Shown here: piece by piece, positions 14,761 to 23,634 of the stretch | How positions within the stretch are numbered: position 1 is the stretch's first letter | How the letters are laid out: each line of letters begins with the position of its first letter | NCBI GenBank assembly: GCA_017399025.1 | Contig: JAFQEK010000015.1 | Span: 1 to 38,167, forward strand | Length of the DNA stretch: 38,167 nt | Direction of reading: 5' to 3' | Origin: Clostridia bacterium | GTDB taxonomy: Bacteria > Bacillota > Clostridia > Oscillospirales > CAG-272 | The notes under the pieces: generated by a model | What the model saw: only the letters and a program-made list of their open reading frames with translations | The model's database searches: none | What the model was told of the DNA's origin: nothing | Translations under genes and position numbers: made by a program

Positions 14761-16170
14761 ATGAAAAAAATAATTACTGTTTTTTTAGCAATCTGCATGT
14801 GTCTTTCCGTTATGACCGCCTGCTCGCTCTTTCAATTTAAACCGGAAAACGCAAAAGAGCTTTGGGACAAGATCAATGAAACCATGGAAAAACTGGATTC
14901 CTATGAAGCCGATGGCACGGGAACATTTTCTTTCCATATGAAGGACATTCCTTTTTCCAAAGATATTACCACAGAATTTACGACAAAAACTATCGTTTCG
15001 GGTACGAACGGGAAAGATTTTTACTATTATTCTGCTTCTGATTTTACCATCAAAACAGGTCTGCTTAAAACCGAAACCATCAAAACCATTGAAGCTTTTC
15101 ACGATGGAAAAATGTTTGTTTCGTCGGAAAACAACGGCAGCAGTGCCGCAAATAACCAAAAATTGTATTCTTCGTTGAGTGCAGAAGAATACATGGCTTA
15201 CCGTGAAAATCAATATGAGGACGTTGATGATATTGATTTTACCGATTGTTCCAATACAACTTTTACGCATAACGAAGATGAAACATGGTCTTTGCTCTAC
15301 TCCGGTTATTCCCCAAAATCCATGGCTCAGATCATTGATTCATTCGGTTTGGACAATGAAGTGTTTGATTTCGATATTCAGGATATGGAAGTCAATATTC
15401 AGGTAGATAAAAAATTCAGAATCAAAGAAATCAAGATCAAATTCATTTTTGATGAAGCAGACGCAGAAACCGCACCGGTTTTTGAAGTAGCCGTTCAATA
15501 TTCCAATTATAACGAAGCAACCCTGATCACCAATACCATCAATCCCAATAATTATAAGGAAATTGCGGATTGCAGACTGCTTTCCGGTTTTGAAGATATG
15601 ATCAAAAAATTGGAAGAAGACAAAGACGGTTCTTTCGTTTTAGAAATAGAACAAACAAGCTTTATTCCCTACAACAATAAAACGGAAAGCTATACCGAAA
15701 CCAATCATGTTACTTACGGTGAAAAAGACGGTCAGTATTTTTATAATATTACATCAAATAGTACGAACTACGATAATCTGAAAATTTCCTATGCAAACGG
15801 AATGCAGACCTTTGAGATTTTGGGTGTAAAACAAACGCAGGAACAATCGGAAGACGAAGCAAAAATCACTATCAACGATTTAATTAATACTGCAAAGTAC
15901 AGTGCACGTTACGTTTCTGATATCAAAAAATTGGAAGACGGTGTGTATGAGGTTCAATGCGATGATCCTGATGAATCTGCTTATAGAAACCTGTATGCAA
16001 ACTATGGCGGCACACTTTTGGCGCTTCAGCAAACATTGAAAATTACCGTAAAGGATGGCAACATCGTTAAAATCGAAAATGAAACATCGGCAAAAGGAAA
16101 TGTAAAACTTTCAGGCCCCTATGTTGAAATGCAGTTCACTCTCGTTTCCACAAATACTTTCAATCCGTAA
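14761..16170 (+). CDS. Lipoprotein A, large two-part extracellular lipoprotein
   Basis: A 469-residue lipoprotein: signal peptide and lipobox at residues 1-21 (SVMTAC, lipidated C21). The mature part seems to contain two similar beta-rich halves. Each begins with a '(E/D)G(T/S)F.(F/L)E' strand followed by a 'G.(D/Q)(F/Y)(Y/F)Y' strand (DGTGTFSFHM and KDFYYYSAS near 55-100; DGSFVLEIEQ and DGQYFYNITS near 292-335). This is reminiscent of LolA/LppX-type folds, but that is inference. It is clearly paralogous to the protein encoded at 36324-37820, with shared blocks such as AKELWDKI, SYANGMQT, QKLYSSL and IKFIFDE. It is monocistronic with its own terminator. Function unknown. Confidence 0.85.
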   Translation: MKKIITVFLAICMCLSVMTACSLFQFKPENAKELWDKINETMEKLDSYEADGTGTFSFHMKDIPFSKDITTEFTTKTIVSGTNGKDFYYYSASDFTIKTGLLKTETIKTIEAFHDGKMFVSSENNGSSAANNQKLYSSLSAEEYMAYRENQYEDVDDIDFTDCSNTTFTHNEDETWSLLYSGYSPKSMAQIIDSFGLDNEVFDFDIQDMEVNIQVDKKFRIKEIKIKFIFDEADAETAPVFEVAVQYSNYNEATLITNTINPNNYKEIADCRLLSGFEDMIKKLEEDKDGSFVLEIEQTSFIPYNNKTESYTETNHVTYGEKDGQYFYNITSNSTNYDNLKISYANGMQTFEILGVKQTQEQSEDEAKITINDLINTAKYSARYVSDIKKLEDGVYEVQCDDPDESAYRNLYANYGGTLLALQQTLKITVKDGNIVKIENETSAKGNVKLSGPYVEMQFTLVSTNTFNP

Positions 16171-16281
16171 ACAAGACTTGAATTTTTGAATGCTCCTAAA
16201 TATCCCAATCAAGGTATTTGAGACAGCTCTTTGTTTCATGGGTGAATGATTAATCAACTTTTGCAGTATCCAATTTTTTAA

Positions 16282-16327
16282 TGCCGCTGTTTTGACATGC
16301 GTTAGGATGGCGGCAGTTTTCTTTTTA
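16282..16327 (+). terminator. Terminator-like hairpin after lipoprotein A
   Basis: TGCCGC (16282-16287) / GCGGCA (16310-16315) with a 22-nt loop, followed by GTTTTCTTTTT. About 110 nt after the stop; the sequence between holds nothing recognisable. Confidence 0.6.
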
Positions 16328-16355
16328 AAAAATTTCAATTCTTCCGCAATAAGCG

Positions 16356-16384
16356 TTGATTTTTTCTGTTATTATTGTTATAAT
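16356..16384 (+). promoter_or_regulatory. Sigma-A promoter for ymfF-ymfH-lgt-folD
   Basis: TTGATT (16356-16361), 17-nt spacer, TATAAT (16379-16384); start codon about 58 nt downstream of the -10. Confidence 0.75.
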
Positions 16385-16442
16385 AAAAAGTACAGGCATG
16401 ATTTTATGCATGACCTATCAATTGAATAAGGCTGGAATTGCT

Positions 16443-17732
16443 ATGAATTTTGATATTTTTAATAGACAAAAAATTGCTGAAGGCGTATTTTTCAATGCCG
16501 TTTCGGAAACCAAATTCAAATCTAATTTGATTTCCGTGCGTTTCGTTGTACCGTTGTGTGAAGATACCGCGGCAAAAAACGCGCTTCTTTTTCCCGTTTT
16601 GATGAGGGGAAGCAAACATTTTCCCGATATCGGCGCCATTCGCCGTGAGGAAGAATCCGTTTATGATACGGATATTTCTGACGGTGTTTATAAAAGAGGC
16701 GACACACAGATTCTGGAAATGAGAATGAGAGTTCTGGATAACCGTTTTTCCATTGACGGTATGGATATCACCGCACGCGCGGTGCATCTTCTTTCTGATG
16801 TTTTGTTTGCGCCCGTAACGGAAAACGGTGTTTTCCTTGAAGAATATGTGGAAAGTGAAAAACAAATGCTCATTGATGACATCCGTGCGCAGATCAATGA
16901 TAAACGCCGTTATGCTATGCAAAGACTTGCGGAAGAAATGTTTTCCGATGATGTTTTCGGTTTGAGCGAATTGGGTACGGCGGAAAGTGTAAGCGCAATT
17001 ACGCCCGAAGCGCTTACCGAACAGTATCACGCGCTTCTTTTCCATGCGCGTGTTGAAATTTTTGCTGTGGGGAACTTTGATTTTGATGTGCTCAGAGATA
17101 TTTTTGCAGGCTGTTTTTCCTCTTTGGAAAGAACGGAGATTGAAAAGACGGAAACCGAGGCTTTGCATCATGCGAGAGAAACCGTAAAAACCGTTTATGA
17201 GAGACAAAATATTTCTCAGGGAAAGCTTTCTCTCGGTTTTTATACGGGTATGACTGTTCGTGATCCTGATTATACCGCCATGCAGCTTTTGAATATCATT
17301 TACGGTGCAGGCGTTACAAGTAAGCTCTTTTTGAACGTGCGAGAAAAACTCAGTCTTTGTTATTACTGCGGTTCAGGCGAAAACGGTCAAAAAGGCTTTA
17401 TGACCGTTCATTCGGGTATTGAGTTCAAAAATGAGAAGAAAGCTGCAGACGAAATTCTTGCGCAATTGGAGGAGATCAAAAAAGGAAATATCTCCGAAAA
17501 TGAACTGCGCGATGCCAAGCTTGCGCTGATTGATTCGGCAGAACGCATTGCGGATAGCGTGGGTAATATGCTGAACTGGTATTTTTCCTGCGTGATGAAC
17601 GAAAAGATGATTACACCGGAGGAAAAATGCGAAGCGATCCGCGCCGTCAAGACGGAGGATATCGTGAGAATCGCACAGGATATCCGTCTTGATACCTATT
17701 ATTTCCTTTGTGCAAAGGAGGAAACCATCTGA
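16443..17732 (+). CDS. ymfF: M16 peptidase-like protein YmfF (zinc site absent)
   Basis: A 429-residue member of the M16 insulinase-like family. The first half (VRFVVPLCEDTAAKNALLFPVLMRGSKHFPD) aligns with the place where active members carry HxxEH, but that motif is absent, as in the known YmfF partner. YmfF/YmfH (also written YfmF/YfmH) pairs are annotated as associated with 5-aminopentanol modification of EF-P in Firmicutes. The ATG at 16443 begins MNFDIFNRQKIAEGVFF, which matches the family start; upstream in-frame ATGs at 16398 and 16410 lack a ribosome site. The stop overlaps the ymfH start by one base, so the two subunits should be made together as a heterodimer in the cytosol. Confidence 0.85.
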   Translation: MNFDIFNRQKIAEGVFFNAVSETKFKSNLISVRFVVPLCEDTAAKNALLFPVLMRGSKHFPDIGAIRREEESVYDTDISDGVYKRGDTQILEMRMRVLDNRFSIDGMDITARAVHLLSDVLFAPVTENGVFLEEYVESEKQMLIDDIRAQINDKRRYAMQRLAEEMFSDDVFGLSELGTAESVSAITPEALTEQYHALLFHARVEIFAVGNFDFDVLRDIFAGCFSSLERTEIEKTETEALHHARETVKTVYERQNISQGKLSLGFYTGMTVRDPDYTAMQLLNIIYGAGVTSKLFLNVREKLSLCYYCGSGENGQKGFMTVHSGIEFKNEKKAADEILAQLEEIKKGNISENELRDAKLALIDSAERIADSVGNMLNWYFSCVMNEKMITPEEKCEAIRAVKTEDIVRIAQDIRLDTYYFLCAKEETI

Positions 17733-19048
17733 TGTCGGAAAATCAAATTATTCAAAAAACCAATGAATTCGGAGAAACTTATTTTTATACTAAGCATAAA
17801 AGCGGATTGGATATTTATGTCATTCCCAAGGATTTCGCTACGAATTATGCTGTTTTCGCAACCAGATACGGTGCGATTGACAATTGCTTCAAAACCGAGG
17901 ATGAAGAAAATTTCCATGAAGTGCCCGATGGAATCGCGCATTATCTGGAGCATAAAATGTTTGAGAATGAGGATGGAACGGATACTTTTTCCCGTTTTGC
18001 AAAATACGGAGCAAGCGCAAATGCCTATACTTCGGCAACCATGACGGCGTATCTGTTTTCCTGTACCAATCATTTGAAAGAAAATCTGGAAATTTTGCTG
18101 GATTATGTCTCTAAACCTTATTTCACGTCCGAAAATGTGGAAAAGGAACGCGGTATTATCGCGCAGGAAATCAAAATGTACGAGGATAATCCCGGCAGCG
18201 CGATTTATTATAATCTTTTGCAGGCGATGTATGAGAAACACCAGACCCGTGTGGATGTTGCGGGCACGGTGGAATCCATTGCAAAAATTACCCCCGAACT
18301 GCTTTACGATTGTTACAATACTTTCTATAATTTTGCCAATATGACACTTTGCGTTTCTGGCAGAACGGATATGCAGACGGTGCTCTCCATTGCGGATAGA
18401 ATTTTGCCCGAACGCGAACCCAAAACGGTTTGCCGCCATTATCACGAAGAAAAACCTGAGGTTTTTCAGCCGCGTGTAACGAAAAAATTTGAAATTTCCC
18501 GTCCGATGTTCCTGCTCGGCGTAAAGGACATGGATATTTCCGAGGATGCCGAAATCCGTATGAAAAAGCGGGTGGCGATGAGCATTCTGACGGATATGCT
18601 GTTCGGACCGACTTCCGCTTTTGCCATTGATGTATACGAAAGTGGATTGGTCAACGGCTTTGAAGCTTCTTATGATCATTCCTTTGACAGCTCTCGTATT
18701 TTCCTTGAAGGTGAAACGGACGCCCCCGAAACATTTTACACGAACTTTCTTGCTTATTTGGATGAAATCCGCGAAAAGGGACTTTGCGAGGAGGATTTCA
18801 ACCGTATTAAGAGAGCGACCTACGCATCGTATATCAAGGTATTTGATTCCACAAAGCTTGCCCGTGAATTTACGCATATGATTCACGATGCGTGTGATCC
18901 TTTCGCATTCGGGGAAGCGATTAAAAATGCATCCTTTGGCGAAGTGAAAACGCTTTTCGGCAAACTTTTCAAGGAAGAATATTACGCCATGAGCGTAGTC
19001 ATGCCTTTGGATGCGGAAGAAGACGGAAAGGATGATGAAAACGAATGA
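17732..19048 (+). CDS. ymfH: M16 zinc peptidase YmfH
   Basis: A 438-residue partner of YmfF with an intact inverted zinc motif HYLEH (in GIAHYLEHKMFE, near residue 77) and the downstream glutamate in IIAQEIKMYED, consistent with an active metallopeptidase. The C-terminal half is the inactive M16 repeat. The ATG at 17732 has AAAGGAGG at 17714-17721 and overlaps the ymfF stop; an earlier TTG at 17708 precedes that site and is rejected. The stop overlaps lgt (ATGA). Annotated family role: EF-P modification-associated. The natural substrate is unknown, and no EF-P gene lies in this window. Confidence 0.9.
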   Translation: MSENQIIQKTNEFGETYFYTKHKSGLDIYVIPKDFATNYAVFATRYGAIDNCFKTEDEENFHEVPDGIAHYLEHKMFENEDGTDTFSRFAKYGASANAYTSATMTAYLFSCTNHLKENLEILLDYVSKPYFTSENVEKERGIIAQEIKMYEDNPGSAIYYNLLQAMYEKHQTRVDVAGTVESIAKITPELLYDCYNTFYNFANMTLCVSGRTDMQTVLSIADRILPEREPKTVCRHYHEEKPEVFQPRVTKKFEISRPMFLLGVKDMDISEDAEIRMKKRVAMSILTDMLFGPTSAFAIDVYESGLVNGFEASYDHSFDSSRIFLEGETDAPETFYTNFLAYLDEIREKGLCEEDFNRIKRATYASYIKVFDSTKLAREFTHMIHDACDPFAFGEAIKNASFGEVKTLFGKLFKEEYYAMSVVMPLDAEEDGKDDENE

Positions 19049-20115
19049 ACCAATCAACCATTTCTTTTCCCGGACTCGGTATTGACGAATTTGTGATGGA
19101 CGGTACGGCGATCTCTTTCCGGATCGGCGATATGCCGATCACGATCATGTGGTACGGCATCATCATTTGTATTGGTATTTTTGCGGCATTTGGATATTTT
19201 GTTTACCGGGCAAAGCAACAACATTTGATTTTTGACGATATGGTGGATATTGCGCTCGTTACCGTTATCACGGCGGTTTGCGGAGCCAGACTGTATTTTG
19301 TTGTTTTTTACGGCGGATATCTGGAAACGGACGGAACTTTTATTGAAAACGTTCTCGGAACACTTTATAATATTATTGCTGTTTGGAACGGCGGTCTTGC
19401 CATTTACGGCGGTATCATTTTCGGATTCTTTGCTGTGATCTTTATGTCAAGACGGAAAAAGATTGCATTCTTCAAACTTGCGGATATGGCAGCACCTGCT
19501 GTTATGCTGGGTCAGTTGATCGGCAGATGGGGCAATTTCTGTAACGGTGAAGCATTTGGAAGCGAAACCACGCTTCCCTGGAGAATGGGACTTTCCAATT
19601 CTCAGACGGGATACCGTATGATCTACGTGCATCCCACATTTTTCTATGAGTCTCTTTGGAATCTGATTGGATTCATTCTGATCAATATTTTCTATCGGAA
19701 ACGCAGATACAACGGTGAAATTTTGCTTTGGTATTTTTCCTGGTACGGACTCGGCAGAGCTTTCATTGAATTGCTTCGCACAGATTCCCTGATGATCGGC
19801 AGCATCCGCGTTTCGTCTTTGCTCTCCTTCCTGTTGTTTCTTGTTTTGTTCCCCTCGGCGCTCTTTTTGCACAAGGCACAAAAGAAATATACGAAAGAAG
19901 GTCTTTTGCCGGAAGGCGAAATTTCGGATATCAAAACCATTCTCACAATTTTTATAAAAAAGAAGAAAGCTTCCTCAAAAGCGCAGTCTGCGGCAGAGCA
20001 TGCGCAAACGGAAGCCACAGCAGAAAATAACGATGTAAAAGCATCGGAAAATAAAGAAAATCATGCGGACCTTTCCGCAGAATCGGAGGAAACGGAAAAT
20101 GGCACAAATTATTGA
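19045..20115 (+). CDS. lgt: Prolipoprotein diacylglyceryl transferase with long C-terminal tail
   Basis: A 356-residue integral membrane enzyme that transfers diacylglycerol from phosphatidylglycerol to the lipobox cysteine of prolipoproteins, the first step of lipoprotein maturation. The signature [13 protein letters not shown] lies at 160-172, and about seven membrane helices are visible. The conserved YGII and [11 protein letters not shown] segments are present. The core ends near residue 285; beyond it is a hydrophilic tail of about 60 residues, rich in Ala, Glu, Lys and Asn, unusual for Lgt and probably disordered in the cytosol. The start overlaps the ymfH stop and the end overlaps folD by 17 bp. 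At least four lipoproteins encoded here are its likely substrates. Confidence 0.95.
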   Translation: MNQSTISFPGLGIDEFVMDGTAISFRIGDMPITIMWYGIIICIGIFAAFGYFVYRAKQQHLIFDDMVDIALVTVITAVCGARLYFVVFYGGYLETDGTFIENVLGTLYNIIAVWNGGLAIYGGIIFGFFAVIFMSRRKKIAFFKLADMAAPAVMLGQLIGRWGNFCNGEAFGSETTLPWRMGLSNSQTGYRMIYVHPTFFYESLWNLIGFILINIFYRKRRYNGEILLWYFSWYGLGRAFIELLRTDSLMIGSIRVSSLLSFLLFLVLFPSALFLHKAQKKYTKEGLLPEGEISDIKTILTIFIKKKKASSKAQSAAEHAQTEATAENNDVKASENKENHADLSAESEETENGTNY

Positions 20116-20947
20116 CGGTAAAAAAATTTCGGCAACCATTCGCGCAGAAATCGCGGAAGAAGTAAAAGCAATGAAGGCAGAGGGAATTTTCCCCGGTCTT
20201 GCGGTTATCATCGTTGGCGAAAATCCCGCATCCCAGGTTTATGTACGCAACAAGGGTAAGGCTTGCGAAGAAGTCGGTATTTATTCCGAAATCATCGAAA
20301 TGCCCGAAGAAACTACGGAAGAAACGCTTCTTGCGAAAATTGATGAATTGAATGGCAGAAAAGAAATCAGCGGTATCCTGGTTCAGCTGCCTCTTCCCAA
20401 ACATATCAATGAAGCATCTGTCATCGCGGCAATTTCTCCCGACAAAGATGTCGATGCGTTCAGCGAAGTTAACGTCGGCAAAATCATGATCGGCAACCAT
20501 CGTTTTCTTCCCTGTACGCCTGCAGGTGTTATGGAATTGATCACGCGCTCGGGTATTGCAATCGAAGGCAAAAACGCAGTTGTGATCGGCAGAAGCAATA
20601 TCGTCGGCAAACCGCAGGCAATGCTTCTTCTCCATGCAAACGCAACGGTTACCATTTGTCATTCCCGTACAAAAAATCTTGCTGAAATCTGCCGCACGGC
20701 TGATATTCTCGTCGTTGCAATCGGTAAAGCGGATTTTGTGACAGCGGATATGGTAAAACCGGGTGCAGTTGTTATTGACGTCGGTATGAACCGCAAAGCA
20801 AACGGCAAGCTTACGGGTGACGTAGATTATGCAGGCGTTTCCGAAGTTGCGGGTTATATCACCCCTGTTCCCGGCGGCGTAGGTCCGATGACTATCACCA
20901 TGCTTCTTAAAAATACGCTTACTGCGGCAAGAGAACAACACGCATAA
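20099..20947 (+). CDS. folD: Methylenetetrahydrofolate dehydrogenase/cyclohydrolase
   Basis: A 282-residue cytosolic bifunctional enzyme interconverting 5,10-methylene-, methenyl- and 10-formyl-tetrahydrofolate. Family motifs are YVRNKGK (catalytic Y48...K52), [10 protein letters not shown], the NADP-binding GRSNIVGKP near 165-175, and [15 protein letters not shown] near 255-270. The start is the ATG at 20099, with GGAGG at 20085-20089; the open frame extends 12 codons further upstream without a site. The start lies within the end of lgt. Length is normal. It is the last gene of the ymfF-ymfH-lgt-folD transcript and is followed by a terminator. Confidence 0.97.
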   Translation: MAQIIDGKKISATIRAEIAEEVKAMKAEGIFPGLAVIIVGENPASQVYVRNKGKACEEVGIYSEIIEMPEETTEETLLAKIDELNGRKEISGILVQLPLPKHINEASVIAAISPDKDVDAFSEVNVGKIMIGNHRFLPCTPAGVMELITRSGIAIEGKNAVVIGRSNIVGKPQAMLLLHANATVTICHSRTKNLAEICRTADILVVAIGKADFVTADMVKPGAVVIDVGMNRKANGKLTGDVDYAGVSEVAGYITPVPGGVGPMTITMLLKNTLTAAREQHA

Positions 20948-20961
20948 TAAAACAATCGTTC

Positions 20962-21000
20962 AGCCATGGACACCGTTCGGGAATCCATGGCTTTTCTTTT
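20962..21000 (+). terminator. Rho-independent terminator after folD
   Basis: 9-bp stem AGCCATGGA / TCCATGGCT with a 13-nt loop and TTTTCTTTT tail. Confidence 0.9.
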
Positions 21001-21019
21001 GTCAATCATGCAATTTTTA

Positions 21020-21048
21020 TTGACAAATTTTGTTGAATATGTTATAAT
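21020..21048 (+). promoter_or_regulatory. Consensus sigma-A promoter for FAD oxidoreductase and degV
   Basis: TTGACA (21020-21025), 17-nt spacer, TATAAT (21043-21048). Both boxes match the consensus exactly, the strongest promoter in the window. Confidence 0.9.
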
Positions 21049-21087
21049 CAACCCAAAGATGTTGTAATCACAACATCTTTGGGTTGA
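21048..21087. promoter_or_regulatory. Perfect 18-bp inverted repeat at the transcription start
   Basis: Arms 21048-21065 and 21070-21087 are exact reverse complements (AACCCAAAGATGTTGT inner part) around a 4-nt AATC loop. The left arm starts at the last base of the -10 and spans the expected start site. In RNA it would form an almost blunt 5' hairpin; in DNA it could be a long operator. No T run follows on the plus strand, so it is not a classical terminator. Confidence 0.8.
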
Positions 21088-21174
21088 AAAATATGAAACA
21101 CGCGAATATATTTGTCCATTATCAGGAATCCTCATAAAGTAAAATTTATCCTATAAAAAGAAAAGAGAATATTT

Positions 21175-22641
21175 ATGGCAAAAATTTTAATCATTGGCGG
21201 CGGTGTTGCCGGTTTGTCTGCAGGAATTTATGCGCAATTGCTTGGGCATCAGGCGGTTGTTTGCGAAAAACATTTTGTTGCGGGCGGAAATCTTTGCGGT
21301 TGGGACCGTGGAGAATATCATATTGACAATTGCATTCATTGGTTGACAGGAACAAACCCCGTAACAAAAACTTACAAAATGTGGGAAGAACTCGGAGCAC
21401 TCGGCGGTATTGAAATTTTTGAAGGAGAGTCGCTTTTTACTTGTGAATACGAGGGAAAAAGACTTTCTTTATACAGCGATCTTGATAAAATGAAAAACGA
21501 GATGCTTGCCGTTTCTCCCGAGGACCGATCAGAAATTCTTTCTTTTATTCGTGCGGTTGCGTTTTTACAGGGCTTTTGCGGCATTGCCGGAACAAATCAT
21601 AACGAAAAAATATCGCCTTTTCGAGCGGTAGCTGCTATCCCTTGTCTGGCAAAATATTACAGACTGACCACAGGAACGCTTTCCGAACGTTTTTCTCATT
21701 CGCTTTTGCGTTTCTTTTTTCGATCTTTCTGGGGAGATGATTTTAGTGCGCTTGCTTTGATTTTTGTTTGCGCCCATTTCTGCGGAGCAAACGGCGGCAT
21801 TCCCGAAGGAAGCTCATGCGCGATGGCAGAGCGTATGGTTGATCGTTTCCAATCGCTTGGCGGGGAATTGCTCGTCAGAAAAGAGGCAGTCAGAATATGC
21901 CATAAAGACGGAAAAGCAACGGCGGTTTCTTTTGCGGACGGCAGTTCCGTTCAGGCTGATTACTTTATTTTAACGCCTGATCCCGCTTCTGTTTTCGGAA
22001 AACTTGTCGATCTACCCATGCCGAGACAATTGGAAAATTTTTATACCGATTCTGCGTTCAAGCGTTTTTCAAGTTATCAATGCGCTTTTTCCTGTTCTCT
22101 TTCCGAATTGCCGTTCAGGGGTGATATCATTTTCAAAATTCCCGAAGAATGCCGTTCGTTCCTTTGTACCGACCAATTGATTGTGCGAGAGTTTGCTCAC
22201 GAGAAAAGTTTTTCTCCCGAAGGAAAAAATATTTTGCAGACGTTAACTTTTGTTTTCGAAGAAGATGCTTGGAATTTTATCCTGCTTCGTGAAAATGACA
22301 GAGAAGCTTATCATCAAAAGAAAAAAGAAATTGAAAATATGCTTTTGCAATTGATCGAGAATCAATTTCCGCAAATGAAAGGCACATTGAAATGTCTGGA
22401 TATGTGGACACCTGCAACATACCGACGCTTTACGGGAAGCGAGATTGGATCTTTTATGAGTTTTGCTTTACCCTCCAAAGCTTTACCCTTGCGTGTGAGT
22501 AACCGAATCAGCGGTCTTTCCAATGTCATTCTTGCTACGCAATGGCAACAATCACCCGGTGGTTTGCCGATTGCGGCAGAAGTCGGGAAAAAAGCCGCTG
22601 AAACCGTAGACAAGGAAGAACACAAACGAAAAAGAAAATAA
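21175..22641 (+). CDS. FAD-dependent oxidoreductase, phytoene desaturase/retinol saturase-like
   Basis: A 488-residue flavoprotein. The N-terminal Rossmann motif IGGGVAGLSAGIYAQLLG (residues 6-23), followed by CEKH and GGNLCGW, is typical of the CrtI-like amine oxidase/desaturase superfamily. The C-terminal FAD segment ISGLSNVILATQWQQSPGGLPIAAEVGK near 445-475 closes the fold. Substrate is unknown: no carotenoid or quinone pathway genes are near, so a lipid or isoprenoid role would be a guess. The ribosome site is weak (AGAAAAGAG), and the leader of about 120 nt contains the 18-bp hairpin. degV follows 19 nt later, so these two genes form a transcription unit. Confidence 0.88.
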   Translation: MAKILIIGGGVAGLSAGIYAQLLGHQAVVCEKHFVAGGNLCGWDRGEYHIDNCIHWLTGTNPVTKTYKMWEELGALGGIEIFEGESLFTCEYEGKRLSLYSDLDKMKNEMLAVSPEDRSEILSFIRAVAFLQGFCGIAGTNHNEKISPFRAVAAIPCLAKYYRLTTGTLSERFSHSLLRFFFRSFWGDDFSALALIFVCAHFCGANGGIPEGSSCAMAERMVDRFQSLGGELLVRKEAVRICHKDGKATAVSFADGSSVQADYFILTPDPASVFGKLVDLPMPRQLENFYTDSAFKRFSSYQCAFSCSLSELPFRGDIIFKIPEECRSFLCTDQLIVREFAHEKSFSPEGKNILQTLTFVFEEDAWNFILLRENDREAYHQKKKEIENMLLQLIENQFPQMKGTLKCLDMWTPATYRRFTGSEIGSFMSFALPSKALPLRVSNRISGLSNVILATQWQQSPGGLPIAAEVGKKAAETVDKEEHKRKRK

Positions 22642-22660
22642 AGACAGTAATTGGGGATGA

Positions 22661-23533
22661 ATGATTATGAGAAAAATTAAAATTGTTTCGGATTCCGCCT
22701 CCGATCTTACAGAATTGAAATATGCAGATTTTGCATACGCGCCCATGAAGCTTATTACCGACCGTAAAGAATTTGTTGATGACGATTCTCTGAATGTCAA
22801 GGAATCGGTGGATTTTTTCAGCGAATATAAGGGGAAATCCCAAACCTCCTGTCCGAATACGGGCGATTGGATCAAAGCCTTTGGCGATGCGGATGATATT
22901 ATCTGCGTAACCATTACAAGCGGACTTTCGGGAAGCTATAATACCGCCTGCGCTGCAAAAAAAATTTATGAAGACGAAAATGAAGGAAAACGCGTTTTTG
23001 TAGTGGATTCTTTGTCCGCAGGACCTGAAATCACATTGCTTGTCAAAAAATTGGAAGAATGTGTTGCAAGCGGTATGGAATATGAAGAAATCTGCCGTAA
23101 AATTATGGACTATAGGGATCGCACAGGTTTGCTTTTTATTTTGAAATCCCTGAAAAATTTTGCCAATAACGGCAGAGTTTCGCCTGCTTTGGCAAGAATC
23201 GTGGAATTTCTCGGTATTTGCATCATCGGACGGGCAAGTGAAAAGGGAACACTGGAGCCATTGCATAAATGCCGAGGCGAAGCGCGCGCTCTGTCTGCCG
23301 TGGCAAACGATATGGAAGAATACGGTGTATCTTTCGGAAAAATCAGTATTGCTCATTGTGAAAATGAAGTGGGTGCGCTCCGATTGAAAACGATTTTACA
23401 GGCAAAATTCAAAAATGCGCAAATTGAAATTCATAAACTTCGCGGTCTTTGCAGCTTTTATGCGGAAAAAGGCGGCATTTTGATCGGATTTGAAAAAAAT
23501 GATTTCCCTGTCTTTCCAATGCCAAAATTATAA
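22661..23533 (+). CDS. DegV family fatty-acid-binding protein
   Basis: A 290-residue DegV protein (the fold of fatty acid kinase binding subunits, FakB). The typical N-terminus KIVSDSASDL and the lipid-headgroup motif TSGLSGSYN at about 86-94 are present, as is the C-terminal domain with GRASEKG and HCENE segments. Such proteins bind fatty acids and present them for phosphorylation by FakA; no fakA is in this window. Start choice is between ATG 22661 and ATG 22667; GGGG at 22653-22656 lies about 10 nt before the second, which may be the real one. It is co-transcribed with the FAD oxidoreductase, suggesting lipid-related chemistry. A dagK-like gene downstream has its own promoter. Confidence 0.9.
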   Translation: MIMRKIKIVSDSASDLTELKYADFAYAPMKLITDRKEFVDDDSLNVKESVDFFSEYKGKSQTSCPNTGDWIKAFGDADDIICVTITSGLSGSYNTACAAKKIYEDENEGKRVFVVDSLSAGPEITLLVKKLEECVASGMEYEEICRKIMDYRDRTGLLFILKSLKNFANNGRVSPALARIVEFLGICIIGRASEKGTLEPLHKCRGEARALSAVANDMEEYGVSFGKISIAHCENEVGALRLKTILQAKFKNAQIEIHKLRGLCSFYAEKGGILIGFEKNDFPVFPMPKL

Positions 23534-23539
23534 ATTTTT

Positions 23540-23561
23540 GGACACTTGACAAAATTTGTCC
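23540..23561. promoter_or_regulatory. Short inverted repeat upstream of the dagK-like promoter
   Basis: GGACA / TGTCC arms separated by about 12 nt, just before the -35 at 23563. Possible operator; could be chance. Confidence 0.25.
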
Positions 23562-23562
23562 A

Positions 23563-23592
23563 TTGAAAACGCAATTACTCTCGTGTTATAAT
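23563..23592 (+). promoter_or_regulatory. Promoter for the diacylglycerol kinase-like gene
   Basis: TTGAAA (23563-23568), 18-nt spacer, TATAAT (23587-23592); RBS AAAGGGAG about 12 nt before the ATG. Confidence 0.6.
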
Positions 23593-23634
23593 AATTATGT
23601 ATTATAAGATAAAAAGAAAGGGAGCAATTGTATC

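Noticed and set aside
17699..19057. Minus-strand 452-codon open frame opposite ymfH
   Set aside because: ymfH has an intact zinc motif and ribosome site; the antisense frame shows no family feature.
19952..20941. Minus-strand 329-codon open frame opposite folD
   Set aside because: Antisense to folD, whose motifs are unambiguous.
21093..21137. 14-residue ORF (MKHANIFVHYQESS) after the 18-bp palindrome
   Set aside because: No ribosome binding site and no conserved feature; probably chance.
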